In this document: one piece after another, positions 8,115 through 16,659 of the stretch
Position numbering within the stretch: the stretch's first letter is position 1
How the letters are laid out: each line of letters begins with the position of its first letter
Origin: Streptomyces sp. NBC_00414
GTDB taxonomy: Bacteria > Actinomycetota > Actinomycetes > Streptomycetales > Streptomycetaceae
Direction: 5' to 3'
Assembly (NCBI RefSeq): GCF_036038375.1
Contig: NZ_CP107935.1
Span: forward strand, 124,001 to 188,000
Length of the DNA: 64,000 bases
Notes under the pieces: model-generated
Database searches by the model: none
Seen by the model: only the letters and a program-made list of their open reading frames with translations
What the model was told of the DNA's origin: nothing
Made by a program: the position numbers and the translations under genes

Positions 8115-8170
8115 CTTTGCTCAGTCACGGCCCTGACCCATCGGACAAGCCCTAACCCGCCGACGGGTGA

Positions 8171-9058
8171 CTACAGCGTGAGGCGGTCCGCTTCGGCCAG
8201 CAGCAGATCACCAAAGGGCTGAAAGCCAATACTGCAGGCATAGACGCCGCTGACGACTCGGTGGATAGTTCCCCATTCCCAGATGGCGGTGATATCCACG
8301 CCTGTGCGAGAAGCCAGTTGCTCGGTCCGCGTCCAGAGGTCATCGCCGAGATCTGGGTTGCAGCGCACGATTGTGCCGAGATCACACGCCGGTTCGGCCC
8401 TCAGCCCGGCTGGATCGATGAGCTTGTAGCTGCCGTCGCGCGCCCGCAGGGCGTTCATCTCGTGGATATCACCGTGGACCAGAACCGCGGACCGATCGTC
8501 GTGGGCAAGGCGACGACGATTCATGCAATTCAGCGCGTCCGCCACAGTGGCCGGCGAACACGGTCGCCCCGCCTGTTCCCATAGTTCTGGCAGCCGATCG
8601 GCGTACTGCTCAGCCAACTTCGCGCCGGTGGGGAGGTCAATGTCGGGACCGATCGGATGCCACAGCCGAACCGCCACGTCGCACAGCAAGTTGTGGCGGT
8701 TCGCAGGGTCGACGACGATGTCGTACATCGGAGGGCCCAGGCGCTCCAGCAGAAGGGCTCGTCGACCCACGTCTTCGCCCAACAGCTTGGCGCATCCCCC
8801 TCCGTTCGCCAGGCGCAACACCGTGGCCTCCTGTCGGATGTCCCGGCCCGGCACACCGATCTTGAGGACCGCCGGGGTTCGGTCGGCAAGGGTCGCCTCG
8901 ACGGCCAGGGCGGCGTGACCGCCTGCGAAGCTGAAGCCGATCATCAGAGACCACTCCTGGGCCAGCGAGTCGACTAGGCCTGGCAGCTCGTCCAGCCAGG
9001 ATTCGTTCCCGTCGGCTATGACCGTCTTGCGCACCTGGTCAGGAATGTCGAGGGTCAT
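8171..9058 (-). CDS. Aminoglycoside phosphotransferase-like kinase (APH/streptomycin-6-kinase group)
   Basis: 295 residues. The ATP-binding lobe includes FAGGHAALAV (about 43-52) and AVLKIG with the lysine that contacts ATP (about 63-68). The catalytic loop is VHGDIHEMNAL (HGDxxxxN; about 196-206). The metal-binding segment is LIDPAG (about 215-220). This is the arrangement of APH enzymes, closest in feel to the streptomycin 6-kinase / hydroxyurea phosphotransferase group, which inactivates antibiotics by phosphorylating a hydroxyl. Many chromosomal Streptomyces members have unknown substrates, so resistance should not be assumed. It is probably co-transcribed with the downstream 102-residue protein. 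Confidence 0.8.
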   Translation of the reverse strand: MTLDIPDQVRKTVIADGNESWLDELPGLVDSLAQEWSLMIGFSFAGGHAALAVEATLADRTPAVLKIGVPGRDIRQEATVLRLANGGGCAKLLGEDVGRRALLLERLGPPMYDIVVDPANRHNLLCDVAVRLWHPIGPDIDLPTGAKLAEQYADRLPELWEQAGRPCSPATVADALNCMNRRRLAHDDRSAVLVHGDIHEMNALRARDGSYKLIDPAGLRAEPACDLGTIVRCNPDLGDDLWTRTEQLASRTGVDITAIWEWGTIHRVVSGVYACSIGFQPFGDLLLAEADRLTL

Positions 9059-9494
9059 GCCGCCAGCCTAGAGCCGTGATCGTTTTGGTTCGCCGGACTG
9101 GTTCAAGCTGCTGCCTTGAGCGGCCCTCGCCCCAGCGAAAGCGGTCGGATCGGATGTCACCGCACATTCCAACCGCCGCGACGGCCAGCCCGGCGAACCT
9201 ATGCGGCCGCAGCAACGGCCGGTGGAATCCAGTCTCTGCCGCCTCGGGCCTGGCGGTCCAGGAACTCAATCAGCCGTGGGAGTCCGATGCACCGCTCGAA
9301 CATCGAGGACTCGGGCGGATGGAATCGGTACTGGTACGAGCGGACGGGCGTTCCGCAGGCGGCACAGATCCGTGGCGTGACCTCTCAGATGGGGTGCTTC
9401 ACAGAGTTGTAGGCGGCCCGTACGGTCATTCGACGCGAATTGCCGAACGGACCGTATGGACAACTCCTGCACTCCACCCGTGCAGGGCGACTCG
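9059..9494. other. Intergenic region, no gene identified
   Basis: About 435 bases between the kinase gene and the end of the enoyl-CoA hydratase gene. Short open frames occur but have no family similarity or convincing start sites. No repeats or hairpins stand out. Confidence 0.4.
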
Positions 9495-10346
9495 TTACGA
9501 ATGTCGGACGAGGTTCGCGCGCAGCACCTCTTCGATGTCCAACTCCACCTCTCGCGTATGAGCCCCGGCCGCGAGTGCTGCCCGGGCAAGCTCTCCAGAC
9601 GCGGGGGTGAACGTTTCTCCGAGCAGGCGGTCCTCCGCGCGCAGTGCGTCCTCAAGCGTGCCGTCGGCCGCGTCGATTGCTTCGGTGGCCGCGGCGCGGA
9701 CACCGTCGGGCAGAGTCGCGATGGTCAGTGCGACCCACTCGACATATTCGTCCAGTTCTGCGGCGGGGAGAGCTCGGTTCACCCATCCCCACCGCTCGGC
9801 AGTCGCCGCGTTGACGAGCCCGCCCGTCAGCACGATCTCAAGGGCGCGAGCGCGACCCACGAGGCGGGGCAGGTGGGCAGTTGCACCGGCTCCAGGAACG
9901 ATGCCCATCAGTGTCTCGAACTGGCCGAACGCCGCAGTCTCCAGGGCCGCGAAGCGCAGATCCAGGCTGGAGACCAGCTCGGATCCACCGCCACGGACGA
10001 GTCCCGCGACTTTGGCGATGGTGGTCTGAGGCAGACGCCGCCAGCGTTCATGAAGCCGCATCATCGGGCCCGTCCCGACAAGCGTCTCCTCCGCGATCGG
10101 GAGGGCGGCATAGGTCGCGGGGTCCTCCACGAACGACAGGTCGCCGTGTGCCAGGAAGAACTCCGAATTGGCGCTCTGGACCACGATGACGTGCAGCTCG
10201 GGATCGTTCTCGGCCGATGCAGCGACGGCGTCCAGGTCGAGCATGAGCTGCGCCGTCATCAGGTTGACGGGCGGAACATCAATCGAGACCCACAGCACTC
10301 CGTCCTGGCGCTTGAGCTTGAGGCTGGGCAGGGACTGTTCGGTCAT
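9495..10346 (-). CDS. Enoyl-CoA hydratase/isomerase family protein
   Basis: 283 residues of the crotonase fold. The first oxyanion-hole region is FFLAHGDLSFV (about 60-70). The second is AKVAGLVRGGGSELVSSLDLRFA (about 107-129; core GLVRGGGSELV), followed by FGQFETLMGIVPGAGA, which aligns with the family motif FGxPExxxGxxPGxGG. The usual catalytic Glu pair is not fully conserved, so hydratase, isomerase or another crotonase reaction is possible. The start was set at the Met 15 codons into the open frame because the longer version would cover the divergent promoter. It is divergent from an HxlR regulator 42 bases away. Confidence 0.8.
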   Translation of the reverse strand: MTEQSLPSLKLKRQDGVLWVSIDVPPVNLMTAQLMLDLDAVAASAENDPELHVIVVQSANSEFFLAHGDLSFVEDPATYAALPIAEETLVGTGPMMRLHERWRRLPQTTIAKVAGLVRGGGSELVSSLDLRFAALETAAFGQFETLMGIVPGAGATAHLPRLVGRARALEIVLTGGLVNAATAERWGWVNRALPAAELDEYVEWVALTIATLPDGVRAAATEAIDAADGTLEDALRAEDRLLGETFTPASGELARAALAAGAHTREVELDIEEVLRANLVRHS

Positions 10347-10364
10347 GAGATTCCTTTGACTTGA

Positions 10365-10383
10365 AGGTATCTCTGGTATACCT
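10365..10383. promoter_or_regulatory. Candidate HxlR operator between divergent genes
   Basis: AGGTAT (10365-10370) and ATACCT (10378-10383) separated by 7 bases, in the 42-base gap between the hydratase and HxlR genes. Dyad GTAT/ATAC elements are typical of HxlR-family sites and overlap where both promoters must lie. Confidence 0.6.
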
Positions 10384-10388
10384 GGCAC

Positions 10389-10790
10389 ATGAAAGGCACT
10401 TCAACGCAACCTGGTATCCGCGAAGATCGGGCCGGTCACGAGACCATCGTCGGCCCGCAGCGCGAGCTCCTGGATCAGTTGCTGGACAAGTGGGGTCACC
10501 TGCTGCTGGCGGCGTTGTGCCGGCAACCGCGACGCTTCAACGAGCTCAAGAGAGAGCTCGATGGGGTCACTCAAAAGTCGCTGACTCAGGCACTACGACG
10601 GTTGGAACGCAACGGCCTCGTCGAGCGCCGGGTGCTGACGCAGCGCCCCGTTGCCGTGGAGTACCGGATCACGCCGCTGGGTCGCACGCTTGAGGAGCCC
10701 TTCGCGATCCTGCGCGCCTGGACCGCCGACCACCTCCCCGAAGTCGAACGGCACAGGAATGCATTCGACGAAGGCGCGGACACCCTTTAG
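10389..10790 (+). CDS. HxlR-family transcriptional regulator
   Basis: 133 residues. It contains the winged-helix HxlR core: LLDKWGHLLLAALCRQPRRF (about 30-49), FNELKRELDGVTQKSLTQAL (about 49-68) and RRLERNGLVERRVL, with the wing VEYRITPLGRTLEEP (about 88-102). All typical motifs of the family (KW, RF.EL, S.K.LT..L..LE..GL) are there. HxlR proteins are small dimeric repressors or activators that often control the divergent neighbour, here the enoyl-CoA hydratase gene. No N-terminal sensor Cys is seen. Assignment is secure. Confidence 0.92.
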   Translation: MKGTSTQPGIREDRAGHETIVGPQRELLDQLLDKWGHLLLAALCRQPRRFNELKRELDGVTQKSLTQALRRLERNGLVERRVLTQRPVAVEYRITPLGRTLEEPFAILRAWTADHLPEVERHRNAFDEGADTL

Positions 10791-11281
10791 CTGGCGGCTC
10801 TCGCGCCAGCAGTCGGCCAGGCAAGGTCGAGCGTACGCACGGGGGTTACGTGTCTGCGCGTCGGGAGAGCCATGTCAGGAGGTCGCTGGTGACTCCTCCA
10901 GGCCCTCGCGCTCCCCCGCCGGCTCAAAGGCTGCCGCAGAGTCCGGATTGCTGCCGCATGGAAGTTGAACCGCGCAGCGTTTGCCAGGATCAGTGCGGGA
11001 TTCCACTCGTCCCAGTGGGGACAGGTCGCGCCGACCTGCCCTTGAGCCGTGATCACGTCCCGCTTTGCAACGAAGGCGTCCCCCCATGGCCCGTACCGCG
11101 AAGTCGATCCGATGCGGACCCAAGAGCTAACCCGTTCGAGATCCCCGCGGACGGCACGCCACGCTTCCCCCAGCAGACAGCTTGCCGTCTCAGCCGGGTC
11201 TTCAAGTGCGTGGTCTTGCTGGTACTCATGTACCCGCAACTCCCATGACTGCTGCACCCCGTGCAAGCTCTCCACCCACAT
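10787..11281 (-). CDS. Hypothetical protein
   Basis: 164 residues beginning MWVESLHGVQQSWELRVHEY. The N-terminal 110 residues look like an ordered, Trp-rich soluble protein (…WVRIGSTSRYGPWGDAF…, …CPHWDEWNPALILANAARF…). The last ~50 residues are Arg-rich and low in complexity, and another frame here offers an alternative tail, so the 3' end may be frameshifted. It overlaps the convergent HxlR stop by four bases. The start is uncertain; an upstream GTG in the same frame would add about 12 residues. No family recognised. Confidence 0.4.
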   Translation of the reverse strand: MWVESLHGVQQSWELRVHEYQQDHALEDPAETASCLLGEAWRAVRGDLERVSSWVRIGSTSRYGPWGDAFVAKRDVITAQGQVGATCPHWDEWNPALILANAARFNFHAAAIRTLRQPLSRRGSARAWRSHQRPPDMALPTRRHVTPVRTLDLAWPTAGARAAS

Positions 11282-11462
11282 GTCCCACGTGCGCTGTTTG
11301 TCGAGCACAACCTGGCCGCGCCGCTGACGCTGTGCCCACCGACCACCGACGCGGCCATTTTCCGTGCAATGACTGGCGTGGACGGCGGCCGGGCTGGAGG
11401 GTCTGTCTGCGCTTCGTCGACCTCGCCGGGAACGTGCGGGGTGGCACGGCCGGACAGATGCC

Positions 11463-12362
11463 TCACCTCGGGGTGTGCCCGCGGACCGTTTCGCGGAAGG
11501 CGATCGGGGTCCGGCCGGTGCGCTGGTGGAAGTATTTGCTGAAGTGGGTGGCGCTGGAGAAGCCGAGGCGGTCGGCGATTCGGGCGGCACTCTGATCGCT
11601 GTGGGCCAGGAGGCGCTTGGCTTCGAGGACGACACGGCGGTCGATGAACTCCTTGGCGCCCAGGCCGACTGAGCCGAGGGTGGCGCGCGCCAGGGTGCGG
11701 GCCGAGTAGCCGAGCGCGTCGGCGTAGTCCTCGACCCGGCGGGTGCGGGCGAAGTTCTTCTCCACCGCGTCACGGAAGCGCAGGTAGGTGGTGTCGGGTT
11801 CGGGGGCGGGGCTGCCGACCGGCTCGGTGAGGTGGGCCATTCGCAGGACGAGGACGGCCAGCAGGTGGCGCAGGGCCGCGGTGTGGATCTCCAGGGGCAG
11901 GCGACCGAGGGCGTGGAACTCGGCGGCGAGATGGTCGGCTGCCAGGCGAAGGGCTCGGGCGTCCTCGGGAAGGGGCCGGCGCAGGATCGGCGCGTGCGGG
12001 TCCTCTACATGGGCGCCGGTGGTGGTGGCCGGGTCGAGGAAGTCCTGGCGGAACAGGATCAGGGTGCCCTCGGCGTGGGTGAGGTCGCCCCACTGCTGCA
12101 CCTGGCCGGGGCGGACCCACAGCCATGAGCCGGGTTCGAGGGCGTAGGCGGTGAAGTCGACCGTGTGCCAGAGGGTTCCGCCGGTGAGGGTGATCAGGTG
12201 GTGGAAGTCCGGACGCTGGGGGGCCGTGAGCCGCTCGACCGTTACGCGGTGGCGCAGGTCGTTGAGGGGCAGCACTTCGACGCCGGCGGGGGTGCCGGCG
12301 GGCGCCGCGAATGAGATCTCCTTGATCCCGCGGTCGGCATCATGTCGGTTTTTGACCATCAT
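11463..12362 (-). CDS. AraC-family transcriptional regulator
   Basis: 299 residues. The N-terminal cupin-like sensing domain (about 20-170) contains HHLITLTGGTLWHTVDF and PGSWLWVRPGQVQQW. The C-terminal double helix-turn-helix (about 200-297) contains YSARTLARATLGSVG, VVLEAKRLLAHSDQSAARIA and LGFSSATHFSKYFHQRTGRT; the last is the classic AraC signature. It is divergent from the operon at 12479-16508 with 116 bases between starts, making it the likely regulator of that DsbA/SnoaL/macrodomain/sirtuin operon. The inducer is unknown. Confidence 0.9.
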   Translation of the reverse strand: MMVKNRHDADRGIKEISFAAPAGTPAGVEVLPLNDLRHRVTVERLTAPQRPDFHHLITLTGGTLWHTVDFTAYALEPGSWLWVRPGQVQQWGDLTHAEGTLILFRQDFLDPATTTGAHVEDPHAPILRRPLPEDARALRLAADHLAAEFHALGRLPLEIHTAALRHLLAVLVLRMAHLTEPVGSPAPEPDTTYLRFRDAVEKNFARTRRVEDYADALGYSARTLARATLGSVGLGAKEFIDRRVVLEAKRLLAHSDQSAARIADRLGFSSATHFSKYFHQRTGRTPIAFRETVRGHTPR

Positions 12363-12478
12363 CAGTCGCCAGCGTATCCGATTCTGCCTGTTCAGCGACC
12401 CTAGCGTAGAGCTGTCAGCTCATCCGGCAGCGTCGATGTCGGAAAGCAGTAAGAGCGCGGTAGGAGAGGAGGAGCGTG

Positions 12479-13168
12479 ATGCTTTCGTCGGAGCGGGCCT
12501 GCCTGACGTACGCCTTCGACGCGTACTGCGCCTGGTGCTACGGCTTCGGCCCCGTTCTGCGCGCCTTCGCCGAGGACAACGCGCACCGCATCCGACTCAG
12601 CGTCGTGTCGGCCGGCCTCTACACCGGCGCCCGGGCGCTGCCGGTGGCGGCCTATCCGCACCTGCCGGCCGAATGCGGCACCATCACGCGGCTGACCGGG
12701 GTCGCCTTCGGCACGGGTTACGAACGCGCCGTGTCGCGGGGGACGACCGTGCTCGACTCCACCGACGCGGCGGCGGGGCTGGCCGCGCTGCGCGAGCAGC
12801 CCGGAATCAGCGAACTGGACGCGGCCGAGGCCATGCAGCGGGCGTGGTTCGTCGACGGCCGCAGCCTGTCCGACGTCAAGGTCTACCGGGGCATAGCCGG
12901 CGAGCTCGGCCTGGACGCGGACGCCGTGACCGCGGCATACAACTCCCCGGCCGGCCGGGTGCAGGCCCGCGCCGACTTCCGCACGCTGCGTCGCCTGCGC
13001 GTCCTCTGCTACCCGACGCTGCTGCTGGACACCGAGCACGGCGCCGACCAGATGGGTGGCGCAGCCTCCACCGCCGCCTCCCTGACCTCCGCACTCGACC
13101 AGCGGCTGACCACGCCCATCCCCCAAGTCCCCATCCATGAACTGCCCTTGCGAGGAGAACCATCATGA
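12479..13168 (+). CDS. DsbA-family thioredoxin-fold protein (FrnE-like)
   Basis: 229 residues. The N-terminal thioredoxin fold has a CAWC active site (FDAYCAWCYGFGP, about residues 13-25). A helical insertion follows, and the cis-Pro region is LCYPTLLLD (about 178-186). This layout matches DsbA-like FrnE/2-hydroxychromene-2-carboxylate isomerase relatives, cytoplasmic dithiol oxidoreductases. There is no signal peptide. The ATG is preceded by AGGAGGAGCGTG. The stop overlaps the next start (ATGA). As first gene of an operon with SnoaL-like proteins, a macrodomain hydrolase and a SirTM sirtuin, it suggests a redox-stress or thiol-linked role for the set. Confidence 0.8.
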   Translation: MLSSERACLTYAFDAYCAWCYGFGPVLRAFAEDNAHRIRLSVVSAGLYTGARALPVAAYPHLPAECGTITRLTGVAFGTGYERAVSRGTTVLDSTDAAAGLAALREQPGISELDAAEAMQRAWFVDGRSLSDVKVYRGIAGELGLDADAVTAAYNSPAGRVQARADFRTLRRLRVLCYPTLLLDTEHGADQMGGAASTAASLTSALDQRLTTPIPQVPIHELPLRGEPS

Positions 13169-13926
13169 GTAACGCCAAGAACACCGTCCTGACCGCGGCC
13201 GGCGAGCTGTTCGGCCAGAAGGACCCGAGCGCGGTGGACCGCTGGGTCGCCGCCGACTACACCCAGCACAGCACCCTGGCCGCCGACGGCCCCGAGGCCC
13301 TGCGCCGGCTGGTCGCAGGCCTGCCGGAAGGCTTCCGCTACGAAGGCGCCCGGGTGATCGCCGACGGCGACCTGGTCGCCCTGCACGGCACGTATCACGG
13401 TTTCGGGCCCGACCCGCTGGTCGCCTTCGACATCTTCCGCGTCGACGCCGACGGCAAGCTCGCCGAGCACTGGGACGCGCTGACCCCGATGGTCTCCGAC
13501 ACCGCCTCCGGGCGCTCGCAGACCGATGGCCCCACCGAGGTCACCGCGCCCGAACAGACCGAGGCCAACCGAGCCCTGGTCGCCGAGTTCGCGCAGAAGG
13601 TCCTGGTCGGCGCCGACTACTCGGTGCTCACCGGCTACATCTCCACCGAGACGTACAACCAGCACAACCCGGAGGCCGCCGACGGCCTCGACGGCTTCGG
13701 CGCCGCCGCCGCGAAGTGGGCCGAGCAGGGCAAGAACCTCGTCTACAAGACCGTCCACAAGGTCATCGCCGAGGGTGAGTTCGTTCTGCTCCAGTCCGAG
13801 GGCGAGTTCGGCGTCCCCGTCGCGTACTACGACCTCTTCCGCGTCCACTGCGGCAAGATCGCCGAGCACTGGGACGTCATCTCCCCCATCCCGGCCGAGC
13901 TGCCCCACGGCAACGATCTGTTCTGA
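13165..13926 (+). CDS. Tandem SnoaL-like (NTF2-fold) protein
   Basis: 253 residues forming two SnoaL-like domains. The first (about 1-115) ends in VAFDIFRVDADGKLAEHWD; the second (about 130-250) ends in YYDLFRVHCGKIAEHWDVI. Both carry the family's FRVxxGKxAEHWD motif and a YTQH/YNQHN segment. The role is unknown; single-domain relatives are common in Streptomyces. It overlaps the DsbA-like gene by ATGA. The TGA at 13924 is followed in the same frame by a MoaF-like fragment, so the 3' end abuts a decayed gene. A homologous single-domain protein is encoded at the end of the same operon. Confidence 0.8.
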   Translation: MSNAKNTVLTAAGELFGQKDPSAVDRWVAADYTQHSTLAADGPEALRRLVAGLPEGFRYEGARVIADGDLVALHGTYHGFGPDPLVAFDIFRVDADGKLAEHWDALTPMVSDTASGRSQTDGPTEVTAPEQTEANRALVAEFAQKVLVGADYSVLTGYISTETYNQHNPEAADGLDGFGAAAAKWAEQGKNLVYKTVHKVIAEGEFVLLQSEGEFGVPVAYYDLFRVHCGKIAEHWDVISPIPAELPHGNDLF

Positions 13927-14172
13927 GAGCCGCGCACCACCCTCCACCACGAGACCCTCGAAGGCCCGGCCAAAGGCACCGAGGAGACCGTCACCCTCCA
14001 CACCGCCGAGGTGGCCCCCAGCCTGTTCATGCTCGGCCGGGCCGAGAAGTCCGGCATGACGGTCACCCACCTCAGGAACCTCAACGCCCGGACCATTCAC
14101 GCCTTCTGGGCCTACGAGACGGGCGACGGCCGCGTCGCCGAACTGCACACCGGAACCCTCGAACCCGCCTGA
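13927..14172 (+). pseudogene. C-terminal remnant of a MoaF-like protein
   Basis: An 81-codon open stretch in the same frame as the preceding SnoaL gene, directly after its TGA, reads TTLHHETLEGPAKGTEETV, then VAPSLFMLGRAEKSGMTVTH and IHAFWAYETGDGRVAELHTG. These segments match the C-terminal part of MoaF-like proteins (E-x-SGMTVTH, HAFW). There is no start codon or ribosome binding site. A deletion has therefore removed the gene's 5' part and joined the rest to the SnoaL gene. Confidence 0.6.
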
Positions 14173-14187
14173 CGGGCCCTCACCTGT

Positions 14188-14225
14188 CGCCGTGCCCCCG
14201 CCACCCTGCGGGTGAGGGCACGGCG
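14188..14225 (+). terminator. Hairpin between the SnoaL/MoaF remnant and the macrodomain gene
   Basis: CGCCGTGCCC (14188-14197) pairs with GGGCACGGCG (14216-14225); an inner CACCC/GGGTG pair extends the stem. It may terminate or attenuate read-through into the macrodomain-sirtuin genes. Confidence 0.6.
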
Positions 14226-14290
14226 GCGTGCCGTTCAGCAGAGCTGTCTCACCTTCGACCCACCACGTACCCACTGTCCGGAGGGCCACC

Positions 14291-15241
14291 GTGTATCCGA
14301 CCCCGACCCCGACCTCGCTGCCGCTCCCCGCCTACCGCGCAGCCATCGCCTTGGACGAGCCGTTCCGGCCCGACGTCGGCCACGACATGGACGACCGTCG
14401 GGCAGCCGTCCTGGTCCGCGAGGCACTCGGCCTGTTGGGCGACGACCCGACGGCAGCGAGGGCCGGTCTGCGTCCCGGCGCAGCCGACCGGATCGACGAC
14501 GACGCCGCCCGGCGGCTCCTGCGCGCCGTGCTGACGGTCCGGCAACCGGCCCCGCTGCCCATTCGGGCCGCCCGCGTCCTGGACGCGCTTTTGGCCGCCG
14601 AACGCCTGGCGCGCGACACCACCGACGCGGCCTCGCTGCCCACCGTCCGCGACACGCTCCCCCACGCCGCGTACCGGGCCGCCGACCGTACGGTGCTGTG
14701 GCAGGGCGACCTCACCACCCTCCGCGCGGACGCCGTCGTGAACGCCGCCAACAGTGCCCTGCTCGGATGCTTCCGGCCGATGCACCCGTGCATCGACAAC
14801 GCCCTCCACACCGCGGCCGGCCCCCGCCTGCGCGACGACTGCCACGCGATCATGTCCCTGCAGGGCCATCCGGAGCCGACCGGCACCGCCAAGATCACCC
14901 GCGGCTACCACCTGCCCGCCCGCTACGTCCTGCACACCGTCGGCCCGATCGTCGACGGTCCCGTGCTCCCGCAGCACCAGCAGGCGCTGGCGGCCTCCTA
15001 CCGTGCCTGCCTCGACCTCGCCGCCGAAGTGGACGGCATACGCGACGTCGCGTTCTGCGGCATCAGCACCGGCGTCTTCGGCTACCCCAAGTCGCCCGCC
15101 GCCCGCATCGCCCTGGACACCGTGGCCGAATGGCTCGACCTGCACCCCGAGCGGCTCGACCGCGTGATCTTCAACGTGTACGCGGACGACGATCTCGCCG
15201 CCTACGTCCAGGCACTGACCGAAGGAACCCAGCCCCGATGA
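14291..15241 (+). CDS. Zn-dependent macrodomain protein (protein-ADP-ribose hydrolase type)
   Basis: 316 residues. A ~130-residue N-terminal extension precedes the macrodomain (about 135-310). The ADP-ribose-binding loop is VVNAANSALLGCF. It runs into the LGCFxPxHxCIDNALHTAAGPRLR signature (quoted in part: PMHPCIDNALHTAAG) of the Zn-containing macrodomains that accompany SirTM sirtuins; Cys and His there are metal ligands. The second loop is CGISTGVFGYP. Known relatives remove ADP-ribose added by SirTM. The GTG at 14291 follows GGAGGG. The stop overlaps the SirTM start (ATGA), giving a tightly coupled writer-eraser pair. Confidence 0.88.
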   Translation: MYPTPTPTSLPLPAYRAAIALDEPFRPDVGHDMDDRRAAVLVREALGLLGDDPTAARAGLRPGAADRIDDDAARRLLRAVLTVRQPAPLPIRAARVLDALLAAERLARDTTDAASLPTVRDTLPHAAYRAADRTVLWQGDLTTLRADAVVNAANSALLGCFRPMHPCIDNALHTAAGPRLRDDCHAIMSLQGHPEPTGTAKITRGYHLPARYVLHTVGPIVDGPVLPQHQQALAASYRACLDLAAEVDGIRDVAFCGISTGVFGYPKSPAARIALDTVAEWLDLHPERLDRVIFNVYADDDLAAYVQALTEGTQPR

Positions 15242-16131
15242 CCCAGCCCGCCTTCGACCTGGAAGCCGCCGCCGAAACGATACGCACCTGGCTCGGCGAG
15301 GCCGACCGCGTCCTGATCACCGCCGGAGCCGGACTCAGCGCCGCCGCCGGATACGACTACGGCGACGAAGACCGCTTCCGGGAACTCTTCCCCGCCCTGC
15401 ACCGCCTCGGCCTGCGCTCCCGCTACCTCGTCGGCGTCCCCCTGCCGCCCGAGCTGTGGTGGGGCTACTGGGCCGTCCACATCGACGACATCCGCTTCTC
15501 CCCGGAACCCAACCCCCTCTACCAGCAGCTGAGGTCCCTCGTCGGCGACAAGGACCACTGGGTGATGACGTCCAACGTGGACGCCCTCTTCGCCCGGGGC
15601 GGCTTCGCCCCCGACCGGATCTTCACCCCGCAGGGCGACTACGGCCGATACCAGTGCACGACCCCCTGCACCCCGACCACCTTCGACAGCCGCCCCCTCG
15701 TCGCACAGCTCCTCGCCACGTACGACCCTGCCACCGGCGCCGTCACCGGTCCCCTGCCCAGCTGCCCGAACTGTGGCGGCGAGGTCGAGATCAACGTCCG
15801 CATCGGCCCCGAGTTCATCGACGACCCCCATCTCCCGTCGGGCCGCCGCCTCCAGGACTGGCTGACGACCGCGGCCGACACCCGCCTGCTCATCCTTGAG
15901 TTCGGCGCCGGATTCAACACCCCTGGTGTCATCCGATGGCCGGGCGAGAACCTCACCCGGCAGATCCCCCACGCACGCCTCATACGCGTCAACCCCACCC
16001 ACCCCGAAACCCCCGCCGACCTCACCGGCCGGACCCTGTCCGTCCCGGCCGAGGCCGACCAACTGCTCGACCGACTCATCGACCGACTCACCGTGCCACA
16101 CCCGGCACCCGACCCTACGGCGGCATCATGA
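15238..16131 (+). CDS. SirTM (class M) sirtuin, probable protein ADP-ribosyltransferase
   Basis: 297 residues. The NAD-binding start is [15 protein letters not shown] (about 29-43). [13 protein letters not shown] replaces the TQNIDGL of deacetylase sirtuins (about 114-126). PQGDY stands where deacetylases have the catalytic His-Gly, so the His is a Gln. A four-Cys zinc site is visible (CTTPCT and CPNCGG). [13 protein letters not shown] includes the Arg known to matter in SirTM. These features place it with SirTM enzymes, which mono-ADP-ribosylate proteins and are linked to macrodomains. In characterised systems the target is a lipoylated GcvH-like protein; neither that nor a lipoate ligase is seen here. 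Confidence 0.85.
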   Translation: MTQPAFDLEAAAETIRTWLGEADRVLITAGAGLSAAAGYDYGDEDRFRELFPALHRLGLRSRYLVGVPLPPELWWGYWAVHIDDIRFSPEPNPLYQQLRSLVGDKDHWVMTSNVDALFARGGFAPDRIFTPQGDYGRYQCTTPCTPTTFDSRPLVAQLLATYDPATGAVTGPLPSCPNCGGEVEINVRIGPEFIDDPHLPSGRRLQDWLTTAADTRLLILEFGAGFNTPGVIRWPGENLTRQIPHARLIRVNPTHPETPADLTGRTLSVPAEADQLLDRLIDRLTVPHPAPDPTAAS

Positions 16132-16508
16132 GCGACCCGGAGAAGAACAAGACCACGGCTCAGGCCTTCTACGACATGATGTTCAACCAGTGCCGCCCCG
16201 CCGAGGCCATCAACCAGTACGCGGGCGACACCTACATCCAGCACAACCCCCATGTCGGCGACGGCAAGCAGGCGTTCATCGACTACTTCGAGCGCATGGC
16301 CGCCGAACACCCCGGCAAGCGGGTCGAGGTCAAGCGCGCCTTCGCCGAAGGCGACCACGTGATCCTGCACTGCCACCAGATCTGGCCCGACGAGGAGTAC
16401 GCCGGCATCGACATCTTCCGCTTCGACGCAGACGGCAAGATCGTCGAACACTGGGACGTCCTCCAGGTGATCCCACCCACCGCCAAGAACACCAACACCA
16501 TGTTCTGA
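16128..16508 (+). CDS. SnoaL-like (NTF2-fold) protein
   Basis: 126 residues, single SnoaL domain with [15 protein letters not shown] (about 42-56) and [19 protein letters not shown] (about 96-114). The start overlaps the SirTM stop (ATGA), so translation is coupled to the sirtuin. It resembles each half of the 253-residue protein encoded upstream. Its tight coupling makes it a candidate substrate or partner of the ADP-ribosylation pair, though this is inference. A short hairpin follows the stop by 50 bases. Confidence 0.85.
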   Translation: MSDPEKNKTTAQAFYDMMFNQCRPAEAINQYAGDTYIQHNPHVGDGKQAFIDYFERMAAEHPGKRVEVKRAFAEGDHVILHCHQIWPDEEYAGIDIFRFDADGKIVEHWDVLQVIPPTAKNTNTMF

Positions 16509-16557
16509 CCCTCGCCCCGCCCGCACTGCACTGCAACGCTCACACGCAACCACCAAC

Positions 16558-16573
16558 GCCCCCACACGGGGGC
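16558..16573 (+). terminator. Short hairpin after the SirTM operon
   Basis: GCCCCC (16558-16563), loop ACAC, GGGGGC (16568-16573), about 50 bases after the last stop of the operon. Weak but well placed. Confidence 0.4.
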
Positions 16574-16659
16574 AGAACGCCAGCCGACCGCATCAATCGT
16601 CACGCTGCACAGCGCAGGTTCAAAACACTGCCTCTTCACCAGTAGAACTGCGGAAATCC

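Noticed and set aside
10787..11773. 328-residue minus-strand protein
   Set aside because: The N-terminal half overlaps the AraC gene in another frame and is Ser/Pro/Arg-biased; only the part from 11281 looks protein-like.
15238..16131. Ordinary sirtuin deacetylase
   Set aside because: The catalytic His is replaced (PQGDY) and the NID motif is NVD with SirTM-type flanks; the macrodomain neighbour also argues for ADP-ribosylation.
14212..16131. Single 639-residue protein covering macrodomain and sirtuin regions
   Set aside because: The first ~340 codons of that frame are a shadow of the macrodomain gene in another frame; the sirtuin starts at 15238 with an ATGA overlap.
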